Shown one piece after another: positions 8,314 through 17,931 of a stretch of DNA of 64,000 nucleotides. This DNA is from Pseudomonas fluorescens (GTDB lineage Bacteria > Pseudomonadota > Gammaproteobacteria > Pseudomonadales > Pseudomonadaceae): positions 124,001 to 188,000 of the forward strand of contig NZ_CABVHY010000010.1 in the NCBI RefSeq assembly GCF_902497875.1, in the 5' to 3' direction. The translations under genes and the position numbers were made by a program. The notes beneath the pieces are model-generated. The model made no database searches, had not been told where the DNA came from, and saw nothing but the letters and a program-made list of their open reading frames with translations. Within the stretch, counting starts at the first letter, position 1. Every line of letters starts with the position of its first letter.

Positions 8314-8870
8314 TTCGGAAAAATCCGTCGGGCGATTTGCCGGTAATCGCCGAGTCCGCCTATGTGGATAAAACCGCGATCATCTGCGGCAAAGTAGTGA
8401 TCGGCGAGAACGTCTTCGTCGGCCCTTACGCAGTGATTCGCGCCGATGAAGTCGACGCGTACGGCGCGATGGAGCCGATCACCATCGGTGCCAATTCAAA
8501 CATCCAGGACGGGGTGGTGATCCACTCCAAATCCGGGGCAGCAGTGACCATCGGCGAGTTCAGCTCGATCGCCCACCGCTCCATCGTTCATGGTCCCTGT
8601 CAGGTCGGCAACCGGGTTTTCATCGGTTTCAACAGCGTGCTGTTCAACTGTGCGGTGGGCTACGGTTGCGTGGTGCGACACAACTCGGTGGTCGACGGGC
8701 GGGATTTGCCCGAAGGCTTCTACGTGCCCTCGACCACCCGCATCGGACCCAACACCGACCTCTCGCAGTTCCCTCCCGTCAGCGTCAGTGCTGCGGAATT
8801 TTCCGAGGACGTGGCGCGCACCAACGTCGATCTGGTGCGCGGTTACAAAGCCCTGCAGAACGAGTTTTGA
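8310..8870 (+). CDS. Gamma-class carbonic anhydrase family protein
   Basis: This 186-residue left-handed beta-helix protein shows hexapeptide repeats throughout (for example CGKVVIGENVFVGPYAVIRA and AVTIGEFSSIAH). Three histidines in VVIHSK, IAHRS and IVHG fit the metal ligands of gamma-carbonic anhydrases. The C-terminal helix (SEDVARTNVDLVRGYKALQ) is typical of the CamH-like subgroup. It corresponds to PA5540. In the zinc-starvation setting it may replace a zinc carbonic anhydrase by using iron or cobalt, which is inference. It overlaps the preceding hisI frame by ATGA and ends two bases before the dihydroorotase start. Confidence 0.85.
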   Translation: MIRKNPSGDLPVIAESAYVDKTAIICGKVVIGENVFVGPYAVIRADEVDAYGAMEPITIGANSNIQDGVVIHSKSGAAVTIGEFSSIAHRSIVHGPCQVGNRVFIGFNSVLFNCAVGYGCVVRHNSVVDGRDLPEGFYVPSTTRIGPNTDLSQFPPVSVSAAEFSEDVARTNVDLVRGYKALQNEF

Positions 8871-8872
8871 CC

Positions 8873-10200
8873 ATGAGCAGTGTGCTGATTCGCAACGCCC
8901 GGCTGGTCAATGAAGGCCGTGAATTCGAGGGTGATCTGCTAGTGGACCACGGGCGTATCGTGAAGATTGCCGCCAGCATCGAAGGTGAAAACGCGGTAAC
9001 GGAAATCGATGCCAAAGGCCAGTTGCTGCTGCCAGGCATGATCGATGACCAAGTGCATTTCCGCGATCCGGGCGCGCCGGACAAGGGCAGTTTTTACACC
9101 GAATCGCGGGCCGCGGTGGCCGGTGGCATCACCAGTTTCATGGACATGCCCAACACCCGCCCGGCGACTCTGACCCTCGCTGCACTGGCCGACAAGAAGC
9201 GCCGCGCGGCGATCAGCTCGGTGGCCAATTATGGCTTTCACTTCGGCGTCAGCAACGACAACCTCGACACTGTAGCCGCCCTCGATCCCTGTTCAGTGGC
9301 TGGGGTGAAAGTCTTCATGGGCGCCTCTACCGGCAACATGCTGGTGGACGACCCGCGGATTCTCGAGCGGCTGTTCGCCGAAGTCCCGACTATCCTGCTC
9401 GCCCATTGCGAGCACACACCGAGCATCCAGGCCAACGAACGCAATCTGCAGGAACTGTTCGGCGAGGCCATTCCGGCGGCAGCCCATCCACTGATTCGCA
9501 ATGCCGAAGCCTGCTTTCACTCTTCCTCGATGGCCGTGGATCTGGCCAGACGCCACGGCACGCGGCTGCACGTATTGCACCTGTCCACCGCTCGCGAACT
9601 GGCCTTGTTCGAAGACAAACCGCTGGCCGAAAAACGCATCACCGCTGAGGTTTGCCTGCACCACTTGCTGTTCGATGATCGCGACTACACAAGCCTCGGC
9701 AACCTGATCAAGTGCAACCCGGCAATCAAGACCCAAGCCGATCGCGATGCCTTGCGCCAGGCCTTGGTGGGCAACCGCCTGGACGTGATCGGCAGCGATC
9801 ACGCGCCGCACACCTGGGCCGAGAAACAGCTGCCCTACCGTCATGCTTGCCCCTGGTGCAACACGCCCTCCCCGCGCTGCTGGAGCTGGTGGCCGATCAA
9901 CTTTTGCCGCTCACCACCCTGGTGGAAAAAACCAGCCATCGAGTCGCTGACCTGTTCGCCATTCCCGATCGCGGTTACCTGCGTGAAGGCTATTGGGCCG
10001 ACCTGGTGCTGATCAAAGCCCAGCCCGACGGGAAAGCTGTCGATCGGCAACCGATCCTCGCCCAATGCGGCTGGACGCCCTTTGCCCAACGGCGCTTTCG
10101 CCACAGCGTCAGCACCACACTGGTTTCGGGGCAAATTGCCTGGCACGCCAATCGTCTCTATGACAGGTGCCGGGGGTTGCCACTGAGGTTTATGCGTTAG
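8873..10200 (+). pseudogene. pyrC: Dihydroorotase-like protein (PA5541/pyrQ type), frameshifted
   Basis: This amidohydrolase-fold protein of the type I dihydroorotase group closes the Zur-regulated arm. The N-terminal part contains LLLPGMIDDQVHFRDPG (Q replaces the first His of the usual HxH), GVKVFMGAST, LLAHCEHTP and VIGSDHAPHTWAEKQ. The frame is lost at about 9842-9847, where PYRHA is followed in another frame by LPLVQHALPALLELVADQ. Comparison with the expected family sequence (PSGLPLVQ) suggests about ten bases are missing. The C-terminal 110 residues are intact but out of frame. If real, the protein lacks its last quarter. Confidence 0.85.
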
Positions 10201-10298
10201 GGAGGATTGGGGGCAGATGGGTGTTGAATAGGTGTGTGAGCGGTTGAGCCGGGAAGCCAAGGCTGTTCAGTGCTTTTTACGATGCCTGTTCTGACGTA

Positions 10299-10376
10299 TT
10301 CGCGGGCAAGCGGACGTTGCCCGGCCCTTCCCACAGGGTTCGCGCTGAACCTGTGGGAGCGGGCTGGCCGGCGAAG
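10299..10376. repeat. REP doublet (REPIN) in inverted orientation
   Basis: Two REP palindromes face each other: TTCGCGGGCAAGCGG to TTCCCACAGGGTT at 10299-10340 and CCTGTGGGAGCGGGCTGGCC at 10350-10369 with its GGCGAAGC end. They lie between the convergent ends of the dihydroorotase gene and the DUF3617 gene and may act as a bidirectional transcript end. Confidence 0.85.
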
Positions 10377-10379
10377 CTT

Positions 10380-10901
10380 TTAAGCTCTTGGTTTGACCGT
10401 TCCGCAATCCTGCCCCATCCACACCGCGCGGGTATCCAGGCTGCCCTTCTGTTGGATGCCCGTGGCATTGAAAGTGCCATTGACCTTGGTCGTGAATTCT
10501 CGGTCGCTCAGGAAGTTGGCGACGCCGGTACCTTGCGCTTTCGGGCAGCTGAAGCGGAATTTCCACTGGTTACCCATACGCTCGGTGACTTCCTGTTTGC
10601 AGCCCGATTGCGGGTCTTGCAACGGAATGGTGTCGGACTTCACCTGTTCCGGCGTCAGGCAGACCCGAATGCCTTTGCCACCCATGGTGATGCCCTGCTT
10701 CTCCAGTGCAGCCCGTTGCTGCGGGGTCATCTGGTTCTGCAACTGACCAAGGATCAGTTGCAGATCCGGCAGATTCTGATCGTCGACTTTCATATTGCTT
10801 GAAGTCAATTCCCACAAGCCGGGCTGCAGCATCTGTGCCTGAGCGGCCACAGGAAGCAACACACCAACAGCCATGGCCAAACCCAGCAGACGAACGTTCA
10901 T
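10380..10901 (-). CDS. DUF3617 family secreted protein
   Basis: This 173-residue protein has a clear signal peptide (MNVRLLGLAMAVGVLLPVAAQAQ), and the family start LQPGLWELTSSN follows. The conserved core includes GKGIRVCLTPEQVKSD, SGCKQEVTERMGNQWKFRFSC and a final MGQDCG, giving four cysteines suited to two disulfides. DUF3617 proteins are periplasmic and have no known function. The start ATG at 10901 is preceded by TAGGAGTTACTCG. It is transcribed away from the cardiolipin synthase gene, from a shared 130-base divergent promoter region. Confidence 0.85.
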   Translation of the reverse strand: MNVRLLGLAMAVGVLLPVAAQAQMLQPGLWELTSSNMKVDDQNLPDLQLILGQLQNQMTPQQRAALEKQGITMGGKGIRVCLTPEQVKSDTIPLQDPQSGCKQEVTERMGNQWKFRFSCPKAQGTGVANFLSDREFTTKVNGTFNATGIQQKGSLDTRAVWMGQDCGTVKPRA

Positions 10902-11032
10902 CGAGTAACTCCTAGAGGATAGTGGCCGTTAGACGTCAAGAATCTACTTGGGTTGCATGGCGAATTAAATAGCGACAATCGCCGCAGAACATGGTCTGTT
11001 AAGCATTGAATCATCAGGAGTCAGGCTGCCCC

Positions 11033-12472
11033 ATGGATTATTTTGGCCCGCATGTTTTCGGTTATCTGATCGCCATTATTCACTCGCTGGGCACGATCGC
11101 CGCTATCCATGCGGTGTTCACCGTCCGCACCGCTCAAGGCGCGATTGCCTGGGCCATGTCACTGCTGTTCATTCCTTATCTGACACTTATCCCCTATCTG
11201 GTCTTCGGCCGCAGTACATTCGATGCCTATATCAAGGCCAGACGCCAGGCCAACGAAGAGATGCGCAAAGCCATTGCCGACCTCAACTGGCGCCCTTGGG
11301 TCGAAGAAGCGCTGGCCGCCCGCGCCTCAAAGGCCTATGCCTCGTTACGAGCCATGCCCAAACTGGGCCGCATGCCGTGCCTGGCGAATAATCAGGTGCG
11401 TCTGCTGATCAATGGCGAAGCCACGTTCACGGCGATTTTCGATGCCATTCGTAACGCTCGGCAAGCGGTATTGATCCAGTTCTTTATCATCCACGACGAC
11501 CAGCTCGGTCGTCGCCTGCAGACCTTGTTGATGGAAAAAGCCGCCGAAGGCGTGGCGATCTACGTGCTCTACGACCGCGTCGGCAGCCACTCCCTGCCTC
11601 ACAACTATGTTCAGCCGCTGCGCGATGCCGGCGTGCAGGTCAAAGCCTTTGCCACCCGTAGTGGCTGGCTCAATCGCTTTCAGGTCAACTTTCGCAATCA
11701 CCGTAAAATTGTCGTGGTCGATGGCTTGCATGGATTTGTTGGCGGGCACAACGTCGGCGACGAATACATGGGAGAGAAACCGCCCCTGGCACCTTGGCGC
11801 GACACCCATATAGCCGTTACTGGACCGGTAGTGGCCTGCATGCAGGAGTCGTTCGCCGAAGACTGGTTCTGGGCTGCACGCCAACTGCCGCCATTGATCC
11901 TGCCGGACACCTATCCGGACGCCGGCGTGCTCTGCCAACTGCTGGCCAGCGGCCCTGCCGACTCCTATGAAACCTGCTCGCTGTTCTTTGTCGAAGCCAT
12001 TCATGCCGCCAGCGAGCGGGTCTGGATCACCAGCCCGTATTTCATTCCCGATGAAGCCGTGTTCGCCGCGCTACGCCTGGCGGTATTGCGCGGTGTCGAT
12101 GTGCGAATTCTGCTGCCCTCGCGACCCGATCACCGCATCGTCTATGCCGCCTCCAGCCTCTTTGCTTTCGAAGCAGTGCGGGCCGGGGTGCGAGTGTTCC
12201 GTTATGAGCCAGGCTTCCTGCATCAGAAGGTGGTGCTGGTCGACCGCGAAATCAGCGCTATCGGTAGCGCGAATCTGGACAACCGTTCATTCCGGCTGAA
12301 CTTCGAAGTGATGCTGCTGACCGTCGACAGCCAATTCTCCACCGAGGTCGAGCATATGCTCAACGCTGACTTTGCCCTGGCTCACGAGATCGCCAAAGGC
12401 GAAAGCCGGGACACCCGCCGCCTGCAACAGCTAGGCATGCGAGTCGCCCGGCTCATATCGCCGATCCTTTAA
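11033..12472 (+). CDS. cls: Cardiolipin synthase (ClsA type)
   Basis: This 479-residue phospholipase D superfamily enzyme condenses two phosphatidylglycerols into cardiolipin at the inner membrane. Two N-terminal transmembrane segments (about 5-30 and 38-60) precede two HKD motifs, HRKIVVVD (followed by GFVGGHN) and HQKVVLVD (followed by SANLDNRSF). Both catalytic sites are complete. I chose the ATG at 11033 because GGAG lies about twelve bases upstream and the protein then starts [12 protein letters not shown]; an in-frame TTG at 11006 would add nine unlikely residues. The 3' end overlaps the convergent cfa gene by four bases. Confidence 0.92.
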   Translation: MDYFGPHVFGYLIAIIHSLGTIAAIHAVFTVRTAQGAIAWAMSLLFIPYLTLIPYLVFGRSTFDAYIKARRQANEEMRKAIADLNWRPWVEEALAARASKAYASLRAMPKLGRMPCLANNQVRLLINGEATFTAIFDAIRNARQAVLIQFFIIHDDQLGRRLQTLLMEKAAEGVAIYVLYDRVGSHSLPHNYVQPLRDAGVQVKAFATRSGWLNRFQVNFRNHRKIVVVDGLHGFVGGHNVGDEYMGEKPPLAPWRDTHIAVTGPVVACMQESFAEDWFWAARQLPPLILPDTYPDAGVLCQLLASGPADSYETCSLFFVEAIHAASERVWITSPYFIPDEAVFAALRLAVLRGVDVRILLPSRPDHRIVYAASSLFAFEAVRAGVRVFRYEPGFLHQKVVLVDREISAIGSANLDNRSFRLNFEVMLLTVDSQFSTEVEHMLNADFALAHEIAKGESRDTRRLQQLGMRVARLISPIL

Positions 12473-13656
12473 GGGATGTAGATATCGTCGCGAGTCCACG
12501 GCAGTTCGTGGCTACCGTCGGGGTGGATCTTGACCGCAAGAATCTGGTGCAGATTGATCCAGCCCTTGGCGAACGCGTAAGCGCACCCAGCCAGATAGAG
12601 CCGCCAGATGCGTAACGCTTGCTCTGGCACCAGTTTCGCGGCGGCTTCCAGATTGTCCTCCAGGCGCTCGCTCCAATGGTCCAGGGTGCGCGCGTAATGC
12701 AGACGCAGGCTTTCGACGTCGACGATTTCCAGCCCGGCCTCGCTGATCTTGGCCGAGATCATCGATAGATGCGGCAGCTCGCCGTTGGGGAATACATAAC
12801 GTCCGATGAATTCACCGAAGCCCCGCCCGACTGGCCGGCCGTCGGTGTGCTTGGCGGTGATCCCGTGGTTCATCACCAACCCGCCCTCGCGCACCGCACC
12901 GCACAGGGTCTTGCAGTACTGCGCGAGGTTCGCGTGGCCCACATGCTCGAACATGCCGACACTCACCACCTTGTCGAAGCGACCGTCCTGGGGCAGGTCA
13001 CGGTAATCGAGCAGTTGCAGTTCGACCTGATCTTCCAGGCCTTCGGCCGCCACCCGCTCACGCGCCAGGTCCAATTGTTCCTTGCTCAGGGTGATACCGA
13101 ATACCTTCGCGCCGAACTCCCGGGCCGCGAAGCGCGCCAGCCCGCCCCAACCGCAACCGACATCCAGCAGGTACTCGCCGGGTTGCAGGCGCAGTTTGCG
13201 GCACAGATGACGGAACTTGGCTTGCTGGGCTTGTTCGAGCGTCTCGCTGCCGGTCTCGAAATAGGCACAGGAATAGACCATGTCGCTATCCAGCCAGAGC
13301 TGATAGAAGGCATTGGACAGGTCGTAGTGATAGGAGATGGCCGCCGCATCGGTGGCTTTGTCGTGCTCGGAGCGCACCGGCTGAAGATCGTCGCTCTCAT
13401 CCAAAAGGGCCTGGCTCAGAGCATCGCACACCCGAATGACGTCATGGATCGAGCCTTCCAGTTCCAGTTTGCCCTCAACAAAAGCACTGCCCAGCAGATT
13501 CAGGTTGGGATGAGTGAATTGGGCAACCATCTGTGGATCCTTGACCACAATGGTGACGCTGGGTGTTGGGCCCAGATTGAATTCATGACCATCCCAGAGT
13601 CTGAGGCGTAACGGTAACTGCAGATTCTGTAAGGCCGGTGGAATATGCGCGAGCAT
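12469..13656 (-). CDS. cfa: Cyclopropane-fatty-acyl-phospholipid synthase
   Basis: This 395-residue SAM-dependent enzyme adds a methylene bridge to unsaturated acyl chains of membrane phospholipids. The N-terminal lipid-binding domain is followed by [15 protein letters not shown], the SAM motif [16 protein letters not shown], and [17 protein letters not shown], which carries the active-site acidic residue. The C-terminus [14 protein letters not shown] is complete. I chose the ATG at 13656 ([12 protein letters not shown]) because AAGGGGA lies just upstream; an upstream TTG/ATG extension has no such signal. Together with cls it forms a pair of membrane-lipid modifying genes, though they are convergent and separately expressed. 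Confidence 0.92.
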   Translation of the reverse strand: MLAHIPPALQNLQLPLRLRLWDGHEFNLGPTPSVTIVVKDPQMVAQFTHPNLNLLGSAFVEGKLELEGSIHDVIRVCDALSQALLDESDDLQPVRSEHDKATDAAAISYHYDLSNAFYQLWLDSDMVYSCAYFETGSETLEQAQQAKFRHLCRKLRLQPGEYLLDVGCGWGGLARFAAREFGAKVFGITLSKEQLDLARERVAAEGLEDQVELQLLDYRDLPQDGRFDKVVSVGMFEHVGHANLAQYCKTLCGAVREGGLVMNHGITAKHTDGRPVGRGFGEFIGRYVFPNGELPHLSMISAKISEAGLEIVDVESLRLHYARTLDHWSERLEDNLEAAAKLVPEQALRIWRLYLAGCAYAFAKGWINLHQILAVKIHPDGSHELPWTRDDIYIP

Positions 13657-13925
13657 GGAGAGTCCCCTTGTTTCAGGCATCTGATGTGAGGGTAGACCAT
13701 CCAGGACAATTAGCAGGCTATCCAACTCATAGCCTTTCTCTATGGCCAGCGAGGCTGATCAAACTGCCCTAACTCAACTGTTTCAGCCAGTTTACAGTCT
13801 GTCTTGGCACACCCTCTTCACAAGAGACTGCCAACTCGCTGAACAGTTCGAAAAAGCTATAAGCCCTGACCACCACCCTGCCCTTCAACGATTTGCAGCC
13901 GGTGAAATGGGCTGCACGCGCAGGG
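13657..13925. other. Intergenic region before the metal ATPase operon end
   Basis: I see no gene here. It contains the cfa promoter region, and the ATPase gene ends at its right edge. A short + strand frame (13742-13948) has no ribosome site and no recognisable protein. Confidence 0.5.
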
Positions 13926-15845
13926 TCAAACCTCCTCCTGGAGCTTGAGCAACGGCTCCTGAAAACGCAGCAACCGTCCCGCGTTGCCCAATACCAACAA
14001 GGTACTGAGGTTATGCAGCACGGCCGCAATCATCGCCCCGGCGGCGCCCAACCAGCCGAAGGCGGCAAACGCGATAATCGCCAGGGTCCAGCCCAGACCG
14101 ATGATCACGTTGACCTGCAGCGTCTGCCGACACTGGCGACTCAAGCGCACACAGGTGCCCAAGCGCCGCAGGTCGCTGCCGATCAACACGATATCGGCCG
14201 AAGCCAATGCGATGTCCGCCCCGCCCGCACCCATGGCGACACCGACGACCCCGGCCTTGAGGGCCAGCGAATCGTTGATCCCGTCCCCCACCACCATCGG
14301 CCGGAAGCCACTACGAATTTCTTGCAGCACGCGGTTGAGCTTGTCTTCGGGCAGAGCCTGGGCTTCGACATCGCTGATCCCGACTTCATGGGCCAGGCTA
14401 TGGGCAACGCTTTGCCGATCACCGGTGAGCAGCAATTGCCGCCCCAGGCCGAGTTCACGCAACTCACTCAGGGCGTGGCGGGCCTCGGGTTTGATGCTGT
14501 CAGCGAGCAACAGCCAGCCGAGAAATTGTCCGTCCAGTGCGAGGCCGGCGATCGGACCGTCATGCTCGGGCACGGCAGACGTGGCGATCTGCAACTGCGC
14601 AAACAACTCTGGGCGACCGAGCGCCGCCTCACCCTGCTCGGTCTGCGCAACCACACCCAAACCCTGGCGCTCACGAATATCCGACAACAGCAGAAAATGC
14701 TCCTGCGTCACCAACCCGGCCAATGCTCGGCTGACCGGATGGCTGCTGGCGGAGCCAAGGCTGGCTGCCAGCCTCAACAATGGGCTGCGATCCTCGACCG
14801 GGCTGTCGATCGACTGCAGACGCAGGGTGCCGAAGGTCAGGGTTCCCGTCTTGTCGACCACCAGCGAAGTCAGGTCCGCCAACTCTTCGAGAAACGCCGA
14901 GCTGCGAATCAGAATCCCGTGACGAGCCGCCACGGCGATCCCGGCAATTGCCGTGGCCGGTGCCGACAACACCAGGGCGCAAGGACAGGCCGCTACCAGG
15001 ACCGCCAACATCGCCTGGGCATCGTTGCTGATAAACCAGGTCACGGCTGCCAGCAGCAAGACCAGCACCATGTAGCTGCCGGCATAACGTTCAAGCAAAC
15101 GGGTGATCGGCGGCTTCGAACGCTCGGCGCTTTGCATCAGGGCGATAACTTTGCCCAACGTCGATTCAGTTCCGGTGCGGGTGACTTCAATCCGCAGCAA
15201 GCCATCGAGGTTGATCGCCCCGCCGAACACCTGCATGCCAACACTCGCCTCCAGTGGTACCGACTCTCCGGTGATAGGCGCGGTGTCGAGGCTGGCTTGC
15301 CCGGAAAGTACCAGGCCATCAGCGGGCACCCGATCACCGGCGCGCACTTCCACCTGGTCGCCGGTCTTGAGCGTGGCGTTGTCCACTTCGATAATCGTGC
15401 CGTCGGCCTGCACTCGCCGTGCATGGCTGCGAGTCAACTTGCCCAGGGCATGAATGGCTTCCTGGGAGCCGATGACGCTACGCTCTTCGAGCACGTGACC
15501 GAAGATCATGATGATCGGCAGCAAGGCCGCGGTCAGCAAATCGCCAGTGGCCCAGGCACCCATCATCGCCAAGGCGATCAACTGATCGGTGATGCCGTGC
15601 AGACTCGGATAACGCAGGCTATACCAGGCCGAACGCATCACCGGTACAGCCACCAGCAATGAGGCAAACCCCAGCAGCAACTGACTGACGCCGCTTTGCT
15701 CCGGCGCCCACCAGCGCCAGACCAGACCCAGGGCGAGCAAGCCGAGGGCGAGCATGGCCAAGGTCAATTGGCGAGCGGCGCTGCGTTGTTCGACAGAAGT
15801 CAGCATGCTCACCGCAGGCTGTGTGGCGGAGGATTTGGCAGTCAT
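13926..15845 (-). CDS. hmtA: P1B-type heavy-metal ATPase, HmtA-like
   Basis: This 639-residue P-type ATPase has the metal-site motif ACPCALVLS in a mid-membrane helix, the actuator motif TGES, phosphorylation site DKTGTLT, SSHPVSRAL (the HP motif of P1B pumps) and hinge GDGINDSLALKAG. There is no N-terminal metal-binding domain. The last helices carry HNLSTLLVLGN. It matches in context P. aeruginosa PA2435 (HmtA), reported as a zinc and copper uptake ATPase. It is the last gene of a four-gene operon whose other members are SPFH proteins, overlapping its neighbour by ATGA. Direction of transport cannot be read from the sequence; uptake is inferred from the HmtA parallel and the Zur-like site. 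Confidence 0.8.
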   Translation of the reverse strand: MTAKSSATQPAVSMLTSVEQRSAARQLTLAMLALGLLALGLVWRWWAPEQSGVSQLLLGFASLLVAVPVMRSAWYSLRYPSLHGITDQLIALAMMGAWATGDLLTAALLPIIMIFGHVLEERSVIGSQEAIHALGKLTRSHARRVQADGTIIEVDNATLKTGDQVEVRAGDRVPADGLVLSGQASLDTAPITGESVPLEASVGMQVFGGAINLDGLLRIEVTRTGTESTLGKVIALMQSAERSKPPITRLLERYAGSYMVLVLLLAAVTWFISNDAQAMLAVLVAACPCALVLSAPATAIAGIAVAARHGILIRSSAFLEELADLTSLVVDKTGTLTFGTLRLQSIDSPVEDRSPLLRLAASLGSASSHPVSRALAGLVTQEHFLLLSDIRERQGLGVVAQTEQGEAALGRPELFAQLQIATSAVPEHDGPIAGLALDGQFLGWLLLADSIKPEARHALSELRELGLGRQLLLTGDRQSVAHSLAHEVGISDVEAQALPEDKLNRVLQEIRSGFRPMVVGDGINDSLALKAGVVGVAMGAGGADIALASADIVLIGSDLRRLGTCVRLSRQCRQTLQVNVIIGLGWTLAIIAFAAFGWLGAAGAMIAAVLHNLSTLLVLGNAGRLLRFQEPLLKLQEEV

Positions 15846-16900
15846 TGTTCGGCTCCCTGGATGATCAAGCGCGAATCGTCTTTAGGATCGACCGTGGTTA
15901 CCGACCCGGCCTGGCCAAGGATTTTCGGTAGACGCTCGCGGTAGATACGCAGGAGCATTTCCGGGTCGGCACCCTTCTGCTGCGCTTGGGTCAGGCTCAG
16001 TACCGTCGCGGTGTCGGCCGAGGCTTTGGCCAGGCGTTCACTGGCTTGGGCGTGGGCAACTTGCAGGGCACGATCGGCTTGCTGGGTGGCAGTCTGGGTG
16101 AATTTTTCGGCGTCGGTTCGCGCATTTGCCACGGCTTTGTCAGCCTGTTGGCTGGCGGTCAGCACGGCGTTGAAGGCGTTCACCGCCGGGCCGGGCAAAC
16201 TCGATTGCACATCGACCCGCGCCACCTCGATCCCCAAGCCCAGTCCGGTTGCGCTCAGCTCGGCCAGGCGTTGGTTAATTCCGCGCACCAGATCGCCACG
16301 CAGTCGCTCGCGACGCTCGGCGGCCTGGTTGCCCGCACCGATCAACTCGGGGCGCGCCACCAGAATAGTGTCCAGATCTCGTGCGGCACTCAGCGCCACT
16401 GCACTGCGGGTGACCAGTCGATCCAGCGCCGGCAGCACATGTTCGCCTTGCAGGACGAAAGCATAGGGTTCGATGACTTTGTAGAAGACCCGCACATCGA
16501 GTTGCACCACACCGGCATCACCCGTCAGCAAGTAACCGGAGCCGGCCAGAGTGTCACTTAACGGTGTGGCGAAACTCGCCACTCGATCACCCTGCAGCGC
16601 GGCGTCGGAGCGCAGCAAGTTTTCCACCCGGCGTTCGATTACCCGATCTGCCGCCGGCAATAACACCACCTGCTCGAACGGACTCGGCCAGGCCAACAGC
16701 AAACCGGCATTCTGAATCCGATCCAGGGCGCCGAACTGCAACACCACCGCCCGATTCTGCGGATCGATTTGCCGCACGTTGGAGAACAACCACGCCAGCG
16801 CCGCCAATACCGTGACCGCGTACAACGCCAGAAAAGCCAAACGGCCGGCCTGAATCCAAGGGCTGTCGATAGCATTTGTTCCACGTGGAACCTTATTCAT
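15842..16900 (-). CDS. SPFH (HflK/HflC-like) membrane protein, third in the metal operon
   Basis: This 352-residue protein has one N-terminal membrane segment (about 18-42) and a band-7/SPFH domain (NVRQIDPQNRAVVLQFGAL onward). A long Ala/Gln-rich helical region follows (ASQQADKAVANARTDAEKFT), as in HflK. SPFH proteins assemble into large membrane rings that organise partner proteins; HflKC surrounds FtsH. Here the partner is more likely the ATPase encoded next. Both ends overlap neighbouring genes by ATGA, which points to coupled translation and a fixed stoichiometry. The genomic hflKC belongs elsewhere (with hflX), so this is a paralogue. It corresponds to the PA2436-PA2439 block. Confidence 0.82.
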   Translation of the reverse strand: MNKVPRGTNAIDSPWIQAGRLAFLALYAVTVLAALAWLFSNVRQIDPQNRAVVLQFGALDRIQNAGLLLAWPSPFEQVVLLPAADRVIERRVENLLRSDAALQGDRVASFATPLSDTLAGSGYLLTGDAGVVQLDVRVFYKVIEPYAFVLQGEHVLPALDRLVTRSAVALSAARDLDTILVARPELIGAGNQAAERRERLRGDLVRGINQRLAELSATGLGLGIEVARVDVQSSLPGPAVNAFNAVLTASQQADKAVANARTDAEKFTQTATQQADRALQVAHAQASERLAKASADTATVLSLTQAQQKGADPEMLLRIYRERLPKILGQAGSVTTVDPKDDSRLIIQGAEQ

Positions 16901-17931
16901 GGTTGCGACCTGGCCTTGGTGCCGAGACTCGGTGGCCCATCAACCAACACTCGGAATGGCGCCGCATCAGTGCGCAAAATCAGTTTGGTACCCGGAGTGA
17001 CCACTGTGCCCAAGGTGTCCAACGAACGCAGCAAGTTATACAGCTGCGGCGAACCCGCGTAAGCGCGGCCGTAAATCTGCGCGGCTTCGACTCGGGATTG
17101 AGCTTCGATATCAGCAGCTTTTACCGTTGCATCGGCTTGCAGGATTCGCGCATCACGTTCAGCGGCAGAACGAATTTGCGCCGCTTCGCGTTTGCCGATT
17201 GCCGTGCGCTCGGTGGCGATGGTTTCACGCCCGGCACGCATGCGGTCGACGGTGGCAGTCAGCGTCACCGATGGCAGGGTCAGCCGTTCGATGCCGACTT
17301 GCAGCACACGTACGCCATAGGTGGTGAGCAGTTGCTGATCTATCTGCTTGCGCAACTGCGCTTCGAAGTCGGCAATACGGACCTGATTGGCATCAGTGTT
17401 CACCAGATTCGCCAGGTCGAAACTGCTGGCCGTGGTTTCGAGTGCCGAGCCAACAAAGGTACGAATCTGCCGCGCCGCTTCATCTGGCTGGTTTTGCACT
17501 GCGCGCATAAAGCGCTGCACATTGTCCGGGTCGCCCTGCACCTGCCACGCCACGTAAGCCTGCACAATGATCCGCAATCCATCGCGAGTACCAACGTCCT
17601 GCAATCCGCTGGAGGTGGTGCGCAATCGCAGATCCACCGGGATCGCCGCTTCGAACGGTGCTGGCCAGCGCCAGCCAAGACCAGGAGCCAGCAGCACCCG
17701 CGACGGGTTACCGAAGCGGGTAATCACCGTCGCTTCGCCAGAACGCACTTGCACCAGGCTCGCGGCGGCAATGGCAAACAACACCAACAACGCCGCCCAC
17801 GCCATGCGCCGCCAGGGAAAAGGCCCGGCCTCCTGCGGCTCACCATGGTGATGATGGTGGTGGCCGTGAGGGTGCCCGTGCTCGTGGCCGGAATGGTCTT
17901 GATGCTCATCGTGGGAATGCGGCTGGCTCAT
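16897..17931 (-). CDS. SPFH (HflC-like) membrane protein with His-rich N-terminal tail
   Basis: This 344-residue protein opens with a histidine-rich tail: about 14 of the first 29 residues are His, including a run of six near residues 24-29. A membrane segment (about 43-62, MAWAALLVLFAIAAASLVQV) and a complete SPFH domain with a coiled-coil end (ERTAIGKREAAQIRSAAERD) follow. The tail is a plausible zinc or copper buffer. It sits before the membrane segment and so probably on the cytoplasmic side. Overlaps of four bases with both neighbours place it in the same operon. A His tail on an SPFH protein ties the ring-forming proteins directly to metal handling. Confidence 0.82.
   Translation of the reverse strand: MSQPHSHDEHQDHSGHEHGHPHGHHHHHHGEPQEAGPFPWRRMAWAALLVLFAIAAASLVQVRSGEATVITRFGNPSRVLLAPGLGWRWPAPFEAAIPVDLRLRTTSSGLQDVGTRDGLRIIVQAYVAWQVQGDPDNVQRFMRAVQNQPDEAARQIRTFVGSALETTASSFDLANLVNTDANQVRIADFEAQLRKQIDQQLLTTYGVRVLQVGIERLTLPSVTLTATVDRMRAGRETIATERTAIGKREAAQIRSAAERDARILQADATVKAADIEAQSRVEAAQIYGRAYAGSPQLYNLLRSLDTLGTVVTPGTKLILRTDAAPFRVLVDGPPSLGTKARSQP

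Noticed and set aside
13742..13948. 68-residue + strand frame between cfa and the ATPase gene
   Set aside because: It has no ribosome site, no family, and runs into the 3' end of the ATPase gene.
13893..15662. 589-residue open frame antisense to the P1B ATPase
   Set aside because: Gln- and Arg-rich shadow of the ATPase gene with no motif.
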